From NCBI GenBank assembly GCA_030765055.1, contig CM060955.1, positions 103,278,201 to 103,342,200 of the forward strand: a stretch of 64,000 bases of DNA, given 5' to 3'. Shown here piece by piece: positions 10,900 to 22,362 of the stretch. How positions within the stretch are numbered: the first letter of the stretch is position 1; each line of letters begins with the position of its first letter. The notes beneath the pieces are model-generated. The model did not search any database. It was not told the origin of the DNA and saw only the letters and a program-made list of their open reading frames with translations. Source of the stretch: Mantis religiosa. Taxonomy: Eukaryota; Arthropoda; Insecta; Mantodea; Mantidae. Position numbers and translations under genes: made by a program.

Positions 10900-11850
10900 T
10901 CGTATAAGGCAATAAAGACTGAGGCAAGTTACTTCGGAATGTGTACTGCTACAGTTTTACATAACTCTGAATTGCATACAAGGTGAGATAACTCACACAG
11001 ATGCAAGTTAATAAACGCTACGTTAACTTTCATTCGCTGAATATAATTTCTAGGTGGCAACAAGAACGAGTTGTGTTACACGCTTCACAAAGAAACTACC
11101 CCAGCGTAACTTTATCCATTTTCATATGTTGGCATTCATGAGATGAATGATGTGACTTTATCCTGCACAGGAAACAGAAGGCTATCCTGCACCTTTTGTG
11201 TCGGAGTTATCTTCAGCAGCGCCACACTTTCTTTTTTCTACTCTTTCTTTCTAAAGTCACTCCCAACATTATGAATGTATGTGCAAAGTGAGGACATGGC
11301 AGACATTACTGTGTCTTTCTCGCTCTTTAAACATTCTCTTATTCTTGAGCATTCATCTTGAAAACTGTTGTCGTATGAGAGGTGTTTTGTTAGTTGTACG
11401 CGGTTTACTACTACTAAACAAATGTAAACCTTCTGACGATAGCAAGGACTTCATTACAACAGTAATGGGACAACTTGTGAAAATTGCCAAACATTCCTCA
11501 ACATTCATATGTTGTGCTAATAATGGTTGGTGTTTTAAACGCCATGAGCATCAGGATTAAAGATACATAGTTACGTTCTAATATTCGATAACAACTACTT
11601 ATTTATATATTTTATTTATGAAGATACTTCCAAAAACTTCTTTATTTAAGGCTAGCGCCACTAAAACGGGTATAGACATCACCATAGGTGGAAACTGCAT
11701 AAAATCCGCCAAAATGTTTGCTGTCGTATTCATTAGCTCAAGAGTTGTTAATGAATGCTCTATAGCAGTCGTCAGGTAATGTCGTAATGATACTTCACCA
11801 TATGAGAGTTAACGCAATTTTTGTATTATTTAATCATTAGTTTTATAATT
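10900..11850. other. no gene or element recognised
   Basis: Mixed-composition sequence with several short frames and no motif I can support. Confidence 0.45.
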
Positions 11851-11859
11851 GACAGCGTT

Positions 11860-12640
11860 CCCTTAGTCAGAATGAATAATGGCGACCTTGTACACCATCA
11901 TATATTGGGTACGGAGCTGCAATATCTTCTATGGGTAAACTCGAAGAAATCTAATGACTACTTACCACCTCTGTCGGCAGGTTACTCCAAAAGGCGTCAC
12001 CCGCCCATACGTAAAACATATAGAAAGGCAGGGAATTCGGGGAAGTCTAGAAAATATGATCTCATTACAATTGTACAAACAAATAAAAAGAAACTGGGGA
12101 CGAGAAGCATACGTAGATTACTGCAATAGACAAGAGAGAGAAGGACTAGCTTGGATGAGAACAGGAGCAATATTCCTCAGAGGGATAAGAGGTAAGGAAA
12201 AGGGAATTTATGAATTGTTTGGGGGAGAAGAAAGCATAGAACACTATGTAACTGAATGCGAAGAGACTGCAATGTGGAGAAAATAGGTTTGGGAGGGAAA
12301 ATGGGAGAAAGTATAGAAGAGGATAGTAGCTATTAAAATGTTAACGGGAAAGGAGGAAAAGAAGGTTAGAAATATTGGTAAGTTCTTACAGAAATGAAGA
12401 GAAAAATGGGAAAGAAATGTAAAGAATATAAGAAAGGAAGTTGGTTGGTGGGATATGGCTAATTAAGTAACAAGGAGGCATGAAGTCTAACATCTACCTG
12501 GCAGAACAGAGGATCAAGGTGTCATGTAAGCCAACGTAGCAACAAGGTAAAGAAAATAAATATTGCCTAAAGTTGTAAGTTGTAAAATTTTGGAATATTC
12601 ATAATTAATAAATAATTCACTCATTCATTCATAAAAAGTT
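11860..12640 (+). pseudogene. LINE 3' end with C-terminal ORF2 fragment
   Basis: The frame 11954-12286 carries GLAWMRTGAIFLRGIRG and ESIEHYVTECEETAMWR, the pattern seen at the extreme C-terminus of many arthropod non-LTR retrotransposon ORF2 proteins (arginine-rich GI.R segment, then E..EH...EC). In the usual family a CPLC precedes the H..C part; here it is degraded. The A-rich 3' UTR continues to about 12640 and ends in an ATTCATTC-type microsatellite. The RT domain is absent, so this is a 5'-truncated copy. Confidence 0.65.
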
Positions 12641-12649
12641 TCCACGGTT

Positions 12650-15480
12650 GTAAAGGGTTTGAATGAGGTACGCATCTCACGTACACGAAGTATGCATTGC
12701 ACGTACACGCTATGCTTCAAAGTTTGAACTATTTAAAACAGTTTGAGATCATTTTATGTCCGTTAGCATCAGTTTGAGCATATTTAGTAGTTGATTAAAT
12801 CATCGGCGTCATTAAAATTAATTTTATTTTTGTTTTACGTAAGTAGCTTGGCCAGTTTTTTTATTCGCCTTTCTGTTAAAGATAAAGGTAAAAATCTCTT
12901 CCATGCTAAATATATTAACTTATCATATCGATTTGTGAGTCAGTATTAACTCGGCCCCCTCCATTTTTAAAATCTAGAGAGTAAACAATTGATTAACAAA
13001 ATATAATTACTTGCTGCCCATCTACACTATATATAATGTGTGTATGTATGTATACATCATGTATACATCCTGTAAATATTTTAGGATTTTTGTAAGTTTT
13101 AATATAGAGTTCATGAAAATATCTGGTGAAAATTCAAAATAATTAGTTAATAAATGATAAGATTTTCCAAATTGCAAATATGCTCCCAGTTAGGGTTAAC
13201 TGTTGTGTTTGAAAGCCAAAGGGATGTACGCTCTCATGCAATACAAGTTTGCTGGACGCAGAATACGAATGACGTCAAATGTACAACACGGCCTTCAAAT
13301 GTGCAAACAAATGCCGCTAGAAAGAAACGTCGTAAGCAATGTAACGTAGTAATCTGTGAATTACTGAAGTATTGCCTTATAATTGCATGCAGGCAAAAGG
13401 TAAAGGTATAGTATAACGTGACTGTTTCATTTTTTTCTCACAGTGAGGCAGTTTCCATGGTCAGTCGGTACCTAGCTGCAGTTGTTTACATGCATGAGGC
13501 AATAAGCAATTGCTTATTTTTTCTTGTTTCATAAACGACAGTGAGACAAGGTTTGTAGCAGATCTGGTTAATACTTGCGTAATTTTCTATGCAAATAATT
13601 GTGTAAAAATCACTTTTATCCCCACTTCATTATGTGTGCGTGGCATCAGCATGAAATATCCCAAATATATTTTATTATTCTTTAAAGGATATTCTCCTGG
13701 TGCACAATCTACAATGTACAATGTCCAAAAGTAGACACTTGCATTTTAAAGATTTGGTCATTGCTTTGGATTCCTATACTCATTTTGTACTTAAGGGAAC
13801 ACATCAAACTATTTCTACAAATACTTACCTCTATGATGTAGATACAAAAATAAGCTTCTGTAAGAATATTTAGTGAAATATAAACAGTGAAGACTATGTT
13901 AATTTTGCACATTGAAATAAATTTCGTTACTGAATATGTTTGTACAATATAACTCCTCCAAGATTATGTGAAAGCTATATTTCTTTTCTTAGAAGTTGTA
14001 AGTTATTCTTTGCAAATTTAGGCTACAGTACTTTGAAGTGCTACACTGTGTTTTCCAACTGCGAAACAACCTCTCTAACATGCAGTACACGATAGTGCTT
14101 GTATATAATGCTGTTTTCCGTTGTAGTCCTTTGAGCGCATTTTATCCGCTTGTGCGGGTAACAAAAGAATGCAGATGCAAGCAGCGGCAAGCAGCTTTTC
14201 CATCCTTTGGTCGTTTGAGGGCGGGCTGTTTACCTTAATTTGAGAATTAAAACAGTACTTGAGGTGCGTAATGAGGTTACCTGCGGGCTTCCAGTGAAAC
14301 ACAAGCAAATAGTCGACTTCAAGTAGGAGGCTGGAAAACTCTCTCGACAGTGAAGAGGCTCTCGTGTGGACTTCAGCCCCATAGTGCTCTTGACTCCGCA
14401 GCACGAATGTTGTACATGCATTGTCCCGAACCTTATAACTTCCACGTTTACAAATTGCCTTTGTTAACGACAAGTTTCCATTCTGTTGCCTGCATAATGC
14501 GTTTCGGCCATTATTGTGTTAACCGTTCCTTTGTCTATTTATGAATACCTCATTCTAGAATATCGAATGCTAGATGACGCGTGTAACCATAAAGTTCAAG
14601 TTATTCTTTAATGTTGATTAAGTATTGTATGGGAGATTTTAAATATATATTTCAATTACTTTTAGAAAGCTGTGCAGATAAAATCTTCTATTGAAACTGT
14701 TATTAAGTAAGATTAATCATTTAGTAAAGATATGATAGAGGGAATAGATAGGTTCCAAATATTAAAATCAATCCAAATGTAAAACGGAAAGTTTTAAAAT
14801 GTCAGAAGGAGAAGTAATTATATAGCAAAGCTTCATGTTAATAAAAATGAATTAGTAAGGTCAGAAGAGCTAAGGCAGTTGGGAACTCCAACGAAATCAA
14901 ATTAAAGCTTCATTATTTAGGATTCATGTAGTTGGAGCTCTGATCTCAATGCCAGCATAAACCATCCTGGAGAAAGAAAAATGCAATTATTAGAATTTAG
15001 CAAGTCACAGAGTAAAGAAAAAAACATATTCATATGAATACCACTTGTTTCAAGTTAGGTAATGTATAATGTATGAATCTTTATGGGGCAGTAATGAAGT
15101 AGACGGAGCATATGTTGTTGAAAGTTGTGTATTTCTAAAATTCGTGTTATTTTCTTTCATGTCCTAAACCTTGGAACTTTTTTCATTTTATTTTTACTGA
15201 GATCGATTATCGGCAGTCCATAGCGCCTAAAGGTCACGCTTAACCTTTCAGCGGTTTACGGAAATTTACACTTATTGTTAATATGGCAAGTTATTTTAAG
15301 CTTTAAAGTATAATGCAGGAAATTACAACGCATAATTAAGTAGTTTTGCTTTCTCGTACTAAGCTCTGAAATACTATATCTGTATTTTTAAATTGTTCGA
15401 CACTCCCCTTTCAGGAGCTAAGTTACTAGTCTCCATTAGATGTATTAGACAATTTAACTGGTATTTATTCTCACATCAAT
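12650..15480. other. mostly unassigned AT-rich DNA
   Basis: Apart from the short secretory-type ORF at 14075-14203 (own entry) I see no gene, RNA or element. The stretch 14120-14470 is noticeably richer in G+C than its surroundings. A small TATG/TACA microsatellite lies at about 13030-13070. Confidence 0.4.
14075..14203 (-). CDS. candidate 42-aa secreted peptide
   Basis: From an ATG at 14203 in a good animal start context (A at -3, G at +4), the minus strand encodes 42 residues beginning MEKLLAAACICILLLPAQA, a textbook signal peptide: charged start, hydrophobic core and a small-residue A-Q-A cleavage site. A 23-residue polar mature part follows (starts DKMRSK, ends with two cysteines in SCTAC). 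The same frame is open further upstream (to 14473), so chance cannot be excluded. No homologue is recognised. It could also be exon 1 of a longer secreted protein. Confidence 0.3.
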   Translation of the reverse strand: MEKLLAAACICILLLPAQADKMRSKDYNGKQHYIQALSCTAC

Positions 15481-15495
15481 CCTAAGTACCCTGAG

Positions 15496-15715
15496 AAATG
15501 GATTCCAGCGCTGTAACAGGCGGCACAGAGTCATCGAAGCCAAATTTGAAATATCTCAACAAAGATACAGTATACCACAGGAGTGAAAGTCTCCGGGACC
15601 TGAGACGCAGGGGGATTGCAGAAGGTTCCCACACTCTACCTGGAAATGTTTATGACAGTACAGTTATAGACCAGTCAAAAACTTCCTGACATCTTCTATT
15701 TTTGTGAATAAATCT
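15496..15715 (+). CDS. candidate terminal coding exon with poly(A) signal
   Basis: A 63-codon frame (ATG 15498, stop TGA 15687-15689) of balanced composition, very unlike the surrounding AT-rich frames, containing YLNKDTVYHRSESLRDLRRRG and ending in DQSKTS. A pyrimidine-rich tract ending in AG at 15494-15495 could be its 3' splice site. AATAAA at 15707-15712 follows the stop closely, and a GT-rich downstream element (TCGGTTTTGGTGT) comes next. These fit the last exon of a host gene whose upstream exons lie outside or remain unrecognised. The protein is not identified. Confidence 0.38.
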
Positions 15716-16034
15716 TCTCGGTTTTGGTGTACAGAGTGAATTGGGCGCATGCTTTTTAACGGTTCTGCTCCTTGTGTAACATGCGTTCCCTATCACACAC
15801 ATTCGCTGTCCTTGTCCCACTGTCTAAGGGGGCACATTCGTTTCAGGGACCTTCTTGGCATTGCTGGACAGTGATTAAAACTGTTACTTATAATGCAATG
15901 CCATACGCCGAGGTGTTTTTCCAACGATCTAGACGATTGTGTTAATTTTCGAAAGTGCCAACACTTTTCATCCACTGCATACAAGAGTTCACGGTTTCTT
16001 TCGTACATATCTTACGATAAAGGAACGCTAATAG

Positions 16035-16567
16035 GTTCTATGGACATTTTTATAAGCAGAGGATCTACCCAAAAGTCCGAAGACCCTGGCCTTCTTCTAC
16101 CCGGAAGCGATGGAAAACTCCGGGTTTCCTTCCATGAGGCAATACCTGGTTTCCTATAAAGCCCCCTCCCCTCCCCATCGACAACAACGTCAAGACGGGA
16201 TAAAAGTGGATACGCCACTTACGCGCGTCAACCCCGCAAGGAAGACTACCGAAAACCTCGGTGGGGCCGCCTAGTGATCTAGCACACCTTCTACTAGCTC
16301 TGCAGGCTAGTACCCGCGATTTATGAGGCAACTCTCTACCACCTCCGGACGGCCACAGCCTGGCCCGAAATATCCAATTTCTGCGGGTGTCCGGAACACA
16401 CTGCCCCCTCAAGTCCAACCCAATCCGAATAACTCCAGGGTCTCGGTAGGTCGTTCCGAGGTTCCTCTAGTAACGTCAGAAGTACTACGAGTACTAGGGG
16501 TCCGCAGCGCTCCCACCGCAGCAGCTGAAGGGGACGGATCCCCGCCCCTACGGAGTTCTATGGACAT
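16035..16567 (-). mobile_element. GC-rich retroposon, copy D
   Basis: A ~507-bp GC-rich body (16048-16554) flanked by a perfect 13-bp target duplication GTTCTATGGACAT (16035-16047 and 16555-16567). On the minus strand it starts CTCCGTAGGGG, contains GCGCTGCGGACCCC, CGTTACTAGAGGAACCTCGG and the hairpin AAGTGGCGTATCCACTT, and ends near GGGTAGATCCTCTG. No protein frame is conserved between copies. Unique 12-14 bp duplications are typical of LINE-mobilised SINEs. Confidence 0.85.
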
Positions 16568-16569
16568 GC

Positions 16570-17500
16570 TAACATAACTAAAGCATACAACAAAACGGAG
16601 ATTGTGCTAGAAAATGCTATTTGACTCACATACTAATGCTCTTAATGAATTTTTTATTGTTCTCGTAATAAGTTCTGCGTTTTTTCAACTACTTTAGTGT
16701 TACAGAAAGTTGAAATGTACCGCAAATATTTTCATGCGCGCTCATGACGCAAGCGGCGCTGTATAATTGTAAAAGGGACCACAAAGTAGCATTTGTAATG
16801 TCCTGAAGCATTGTTAAGTACGTATTATTAGTAAAGATGGAGGCCAACCATGCTCGAGGGCAGCTTTCCTGTTTTGGCTGCTCCTTTTCAGATATGCATA
16901 TCAAAATTTAAAAGTATAGCTGCATCTGCTGTATTTTCTCTAATCAGTAGGCACTTCCTGATCTTTGACGTTTCATCTAACATGATTTTCTTTCCCTCGT
17001 TTCTATTGTGTTATTTCAGACGTGCTTCTAGGTTCTTTAGTGGTGTGGCAGGTGGTGTGGTTGTTTGCTCCAAGAAAATTTTGTTTACTTATTCGCGGTA
17101 GATACCACAGAGCTACCTCATTTATCCAGTTGCCCTCCTTAGGCTGCTCTAATACTGAAACGTTTTTATAGAATTAGGTGTCTCTTCCCCGCGTCTCTGT
17201 GGCTTGTCTGCCTTAAGCCTGTAACCTTCTGGGGTTCCTTCTTTTCGTCTCTTTCTGTGGGGATGTTAACTGCAGAAAATTTGATGCCGCTCCAGTGCGC
17301 CTGTGCACATATATTGTGGTTTGCCGGACCAAACATAACTGCCACTGCCGAAGAGGTGTGTTCGGATCGGCTTGTTCTTAGCGAGGAAGAGGTTTCCGGC
17401 ACCCATGGGTATTTGATAGGTCTGGCTGGCACAGTCGCCCAGGCGAGTTTCAGAAATGCCTCTAGAATCTCAACTTTATTAGTTGGTAAGGTGGTATGAT
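16570..17500. other. unassigned; a GC-richer segment at 17160-17500
   Basis: No recognised gene. On the minus strand 17507-17166 there is a 113-codon frame of protein-like composition (contains VEILEAFLKLAWATVPARP) directly beside a fragment of the GC-rich retroposon. It could belong to an unrecognised element. No motif I can name. Confidence 0.35.
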
Positions 17501-17504
17501 AGAC

Positions 17505-17585
17505 CATAGGCTAGCGGTATTCCTCCCGGTTGGATTGACGTGCATAAGTGGCGTATCTACTTCCACCCCACAGGGAAGGGAGGGC
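17505..17585 (+). repeat. fragment of the GC-rich retroposon
   Basis: CATAAGTGGCGTATCTACTT (17544-17563) with its flanking text matches the conserved hairpin segment of copies A-D. The rest of the element is missing. Confidence 0.6.
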
Positions 17586-17668
17586 GCATTTTGAGACTTA
17601 AGAAATTACCATTTTGGAAAGAGCCAAAGAGATACTTTTGTTCTCTCGGATAATTCGAGAGAGTTCTT

Positions 17669-18184
17669 ACTCCCAGGTAGGGATGCGTCCCCTTCAGCTG
17701 TCGTGGTGCGGGCGCTGCGGACCCCTAGCACTCGTGGTACCTCTGACGTTACTAGAGGGACCTCGGGCTGAACATTCGAGCCCCTCCCTGATGGGGAGTT
17801 GTTCGGATTGTGTTGGACTCGAGGGGGCAGTGGTTCCCGATGCCCGTGGGATATCGGGTACGACTCCGGACGGGGTTGAGGGTAGCCATTAATTCCCACG
17901 TACTAGCCAGCATAGCTAGTAGAAGGTGTGCTAGATCACCAGGCGGCCCCACCGAGGTCTTATCGGTAGCCTTGCCATTTTGGAGTTGGCGCGCGTACGT
18001 GGCGTATCCACTTCCATCCTGTCTTGAGTCCACAGGACCAGACTTGTTAGTCTCTAGGTCTTGCCCTATGGAAAGTCCCGCGAAGGCGCCGGGTGCCCTT
18101 TTGGGACAGCTCGGTAACTCTCTGGTCGAAGGCCCGGGTTCTTTGTCTAATGGGAGTAGAACCTCTGGCATAACTCCCAGGTAG
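17669..18184 (+). mobile_element. GC-rich retroposon, copy C
   Basis: A 492-bp body (17681-18172) flanked by a 12-bp duplication ACTCCCAGGTAG (17669-17680 and 18173-18184). Plus-strand copy starting GGATGCGTCCCC, slightly shorter at its 5' end than copies A and B, and ending GGGAGTAGAACCTCTGGC. Several long frames cross it on both strands only because it is GC-rich and stop-poor; none is conserved in the other copies. Confidence 0.88.
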
Positions 18185-18189
18185 CCTCG

Positions 18190-19700
18190 TTTAAATGTCA
18201 CAAGGGGCGTACTGTTAGGGCGATTATTTGATTTATTTTGGCCCAAAAATTTAACATAATATTAGAAGAACTTAGATATAAAGACGAAAGTAGAAATATA
18301 TTTCACTGTTAAATTGTAATACACTTTAAAACATTTTACTCCTGTCGATATATGTCATTTGAAGTCACCAATAACTGTAACTTTGGTTTCCTTTTCACAG
18401 ATAAAGTTCTCAAAAGCCGTAACCAATTTAATGACATGCACCAGTAATGTTTCATCCCTCCGTCTGAAAGGAAAAATTACGTTGTATTAGTTTAGTATTT
18501 CCTTGTACTCATTACATTTGAATTATAACTTCCTTCATTGGTTCGTTTGTACCTCCTGCAATTGTGTTAATCACCAGGCATAAAGAAAACTGATGCCGTC
18601 TTGGTGCAATTAAACGTTGATTTCTGAAGGTGGGAATCTCACTGAGGAAAAACACTATTGCGATATCGGGGTATGATTCACTTTTATGCACGTACCTAAA
18701 GCTAGGATAAAATCAACCACCAGGAAACAGAAACGAAAGCGCAAAAATGAAACGCAGACAGAGGAAAGCTAGCGAGGAGAGTAGGCAGCAAATGAGGCCA
18801 ATGAGAACGTTTAAAGAAATTTAAACTTGGCTCAGTAATCGTTAAGACGTACTATATCGAATTTACAGAAGTGGCAGTTGGAATGAAATGCAATTTGTGG
18901 TTTTTAATCACCATCCATATAACTGGCGCCACTGTGGGTCAGCAAATGAACATGACGGTACCTGGGTTAGTTACGTTACTGTTGCAATTGCTTTTAAACA
19001 CGTAGCTCAAGTGTTCTAGTGGGTCACGAACATGCTGCACCTACATATTATACAACAGAGACATCTGTCACAAACTCCTGCTAGTAACCAGGACTGTTAA
19101 ATTTATCTTACTGAATATAATCTTACCTATGTGTTGCTACAAATAAATTACACTGCAAATATGCCTTTAAAAGGCAAGCTATAATTACACTTTCCTTGAG
19201 TTTGTTTATTGTTTTTATAGGATGATTTATGGTATTAATTACGCACACTTCCACTTCTTCAAGGCTCAGACCTTTCGGTCCCTTCCGTTCCATCGATTTA
19301 TGTTGCCATCGCCTTCCTAGTGTATAATAATTCATAATAAATGCCGTTGGTATTTATTTATTCTTCCCAGTTATTCTGCTATTATTGAAGTATTTTATAA
19401 TATTACCTACAATTAATTCTTTTCTATATCATGAGTAATTTACAGCAAAATATGTGAATATCTTACGTTTCCTGGCTTCTTTCTCTTTAATTTTATCACT
19501 AGATACGTTGCATTGCACATTATTTCGTGGGCGTGACTGTTCAAATTGCATAATCGGGAACGAAAATTGTGTTTATATATTAAACTTAGTGCCTAAGTTC
19601 AGCATTCCAACATAAAGATTTTCAACCAAATCCTACCACTACTAAGCTTACATACACTTTCTTGAATGTCTATTTTTAACTTAAAATTTTGATTAAAATG
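18190..19700. other. no gene or element recognised
   Basis: AT-rich sequence; short frames only. No repeat match to other parts of the window was noticed. Confidence 0.45.
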
Positions 19701-19719
19701 CCATATATTTCATGGGCCA

Positions 19720-20118
19720 GGCAGCAAAACTTGGACATTTATTAGGACTACTACGGAGGGGATTCGGCAACGTAAATGATTTATTGTACATAAGCCACAA
19801 GTGGGGCACCTCCGGGAAGAAGGATGAGGTGAGAGGAAACAGAGGGCAGCCTAGCCAAAGAGTTACGACAGCGCCGAGACCCCCGCCGGCACTTCTACCG
19901 TAAAAGAGACCACCAGATAAGTGAATAATGTGAAATGATAATTGAGATGAAATGGAGGGGATTTGGGGGATGTAATTAATCCAGCCAGCATTTCCTGGCG
20001 ATCCAAGAAATTCCCCTAAAAAAGCCGATGGCCAGATGGTTGTCTACGGGAATCGAACCCGGACCTCACGAATGCGGGCCACAGACGAAACCGCCTGAGC
20101 CATCTTCTTCGCCCGCTG
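19720..20118 (-). repeat. tRNA-derived SINE-4
   Basis: The minus strand begins near 20118 with a tRNA-like head: GATGGCTCAGGCGG (A box) and GGGTTCGATTCCCG (B box) at 20045-20105. A ~300-bp unrelated body of higher G+C follows. Its head directly abuts the end of the LTR-like body at 20125. Only one copy was seen in this window, and no target duplication was found. Confidence 0.7.
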
Positions 20119-20124
20119 TAGTCA

Positions 20125-20450
20125 ATATTGTCACTTTGTGGGTTCATGAATTTAAAAGTCCAGGTTACAATCACTAACAATTGCTCTTTATTTCCATAGA
20201 AACACACTTTTATCAACCTTTACAGTTCAGAATTACGTCACATACACAATACAACTTGCAAAGTCATCGACCACACACACAGGTGTTCACGTGTACGCGT
20301 CCAATTACCAAGTGACTCACTGTGCCGTGCCGGGAATTGGCGGCTGACTGAGGGTCAGCACGTCGTGTCATTCGTGTACCTGTCCTAGACGGACTTAACC
20401 CCTTAATGACAGGATATGTGGGCGTTCTCTAGGATGGCGAGTTTATTTTA
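20125..20450 (-). repeat. LTR-like body, unit D
   Basis: The minus strand matches the transcript part of the heat-shock LTR-like family: GATGACTTTGCAAGTTGTAT, GGAAATAAAGAGCAATTG (AATAAA at 20193-20188), ACCCACAAAGTGACAATATT. The upstream heat-shock/TATA module is not recognisable here; only GC-rich diverged sequence lies upstream. Order and spacing match units B and C. Confidence 0.65.
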
Positions 20451-20614
20451 GGTGGATAAAGGAAGGGAGGTAGCCGTTGCTACGTTTGGTTGCAGGATCG
20501 GATGCAACGCCTGTATGCACCGCTGGTGTGAGAAAATTAAGGAACAGTTGAATTTAGAATAATTAACAGTCTAATTTTTCAAATAGGAATAATTTTGAAA
20601 TTGTAATATCAACC

Positions 20615-21575
20615 TTACTGTTACCGGGTGTGCCCGCATGCCATGCGGGGAAGCCGATAGAGCTTGAAGCGTCGTTCTGATGTCCGGTAGTTCCCTACAC
20701 ACCTAACCAGGGCGCTCTGATTTTGAGGCAAGCTGGCGTAGAATTTTGTGGCCCGGCGCCTAATGACATCTTCCACATAGTGGAGAGATGAGGCTTCATG
20801 AAGGTATTTCACGGGAAAGTACCAGCCTACCGAATAGATGGGCCTTAGGCATCTATTCCGTATATGCTGGAGTTGTTGCTGATCGGTTCCTGCGGCTATA
20901 CCCTAGAGCTCACACGCATAAAGCATTATAGGCAGAATCAAAGCCTGAAAAGAACGCAACTTAAGGGGTGTTGGCATCCCTGACCACATGGAGTATAACG
21001 AAGCCGAAGCCCCGCATGCCCCATGTGACATGACCCATAAGTTAGGCCCTTGTCTAGCTTTACCCCCAAAAGGGTATGAGAGTTTGTCCACTCTATCCTT
21101 CAGCCTGTATGGTTAAAAGAGGGTAGCTTGGCGGGAAAGAGGTGTTTGGTGAAAAGTATGGCTTGGCTTTTCTCCGGGTTGATGGACAATCACCAAAGCC
21201 TACACCAATCATGAATGAGGCTTAGGTGTTGCTGTATTGGTTTGAAGGCTCTGCGTGCGTTTCTATCTGTGCTGTAGATCAGCATATCTTCTGCATACTG
21301 GGCTATGTAGATCTGTAGCTCCGTGGGGAGATCTGCTACATATACGCTAAAAAGCGTAGGGGATAAGACAGAACTTTCGGGGACTCCGCCTCTATGGGTC
21401 TTCTGGAGGATAGCTTACCCGCCACAGTGACTGTAAAATGCCTGTGTTTAACCAAGTGTGTAGAGGATGTATCATGTGTGAAGGAAGCCCCAGGGAGATT
21501 AGTTTATGTAGGAGACCTTTTTGCCAGGTGATAGAGAAGGCCTTCCCGACGTCCAGGGCGGGTGGGCTCCCTTTT
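20615..21575 (-). pseudogene. jockey-like LINE reverse transcriptase, 5'-truncated
   Basis: Minus-strand frames read in order, with many stops and shifts: DVGKAFSITWQKGLLHKLIS (RT palm entry), a degraded YAEDM in place of the YADD box (about 21280-21290), LSINPEKSQ, HTLLGVKLDKG, FQALILPIMLYACEL, and a C-terminal HYVEDVIRRRATKFYASL. This is the arrangement of the RT domain and the following region of jockey/I-group non-LTR elements. The N-terminal endonuclease is absent. Dead copy. Confidence 0.85.
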
Positions 21576-21839
21576 TATATATTACTCACTATCCGGAATA
21601 TTCTCAAACAATCAAGGCGGCGCTAAAAGGAAGACGAACTCTCTAGAAATCCGTCTCCTTCCCCCACCGTTTCGGCAAGCTTTTATCTCCACACTGCACT
21701 GCCCATATCTTTAATCTCGTTGCCCACGCCGCCTCAAATCAACAATGCGCTCGCGATATGCCAAACACTCCGTAATTAACTATCTGTTGAAGAGAAACGG
21801 TCCACCTGAAAGGAAGCTGTGTGAGCCGTACAAGTATTA

Positions 21840-22301
21840 TCACGTGATCTCGGTGCAACTTCCAGCACAGTGTTTGACTGAATGCTGCATGAGATTTATT
21901 TTGTGACTTTTAGTCTGGCGCAGTATACCATTAATTTTGGCTGGTCTCTTCACATACTTCAAACATGGATTCATCTGAGTAAAGTACTAAAACAATAACA
22001 ACCTCTATTAACATTAAACAGTTTTAAAATTGCTCAAAGATAGTATAACAAAACCAGCAATGACAGAAATAAAGTTTAGGCTGTTTATTCAATTTTCATA
22101 AAATTTGCATGTCCATATTTCAATTTTATGCTATATACAATTTCCATAATATTTACCTTTCTCCAAAATTCCACTGGATTACGAAGCCTGCGCCCTGGTA
22201 AACCTGCTTCACATAATTTTCTGCGAACTGCTGAGTTTTATATTTCTGTACCGAACTGCTTTAGTTGATTACTGAGGTCAATTCTGGTTTCTGTTCTTCT
22301 T

Positions 22302-22362
<61 letters not shown>

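Noticed and set aside
17606..18246. Long ORFs on both strands, up to 164 codons, over the GC-rich retroposon
   Set aside because: Stop-poor because of GC content; no frame is conserved in the other three copies. The same holds for frames at 16.0-16.6 and 24.9-25.9 kb.
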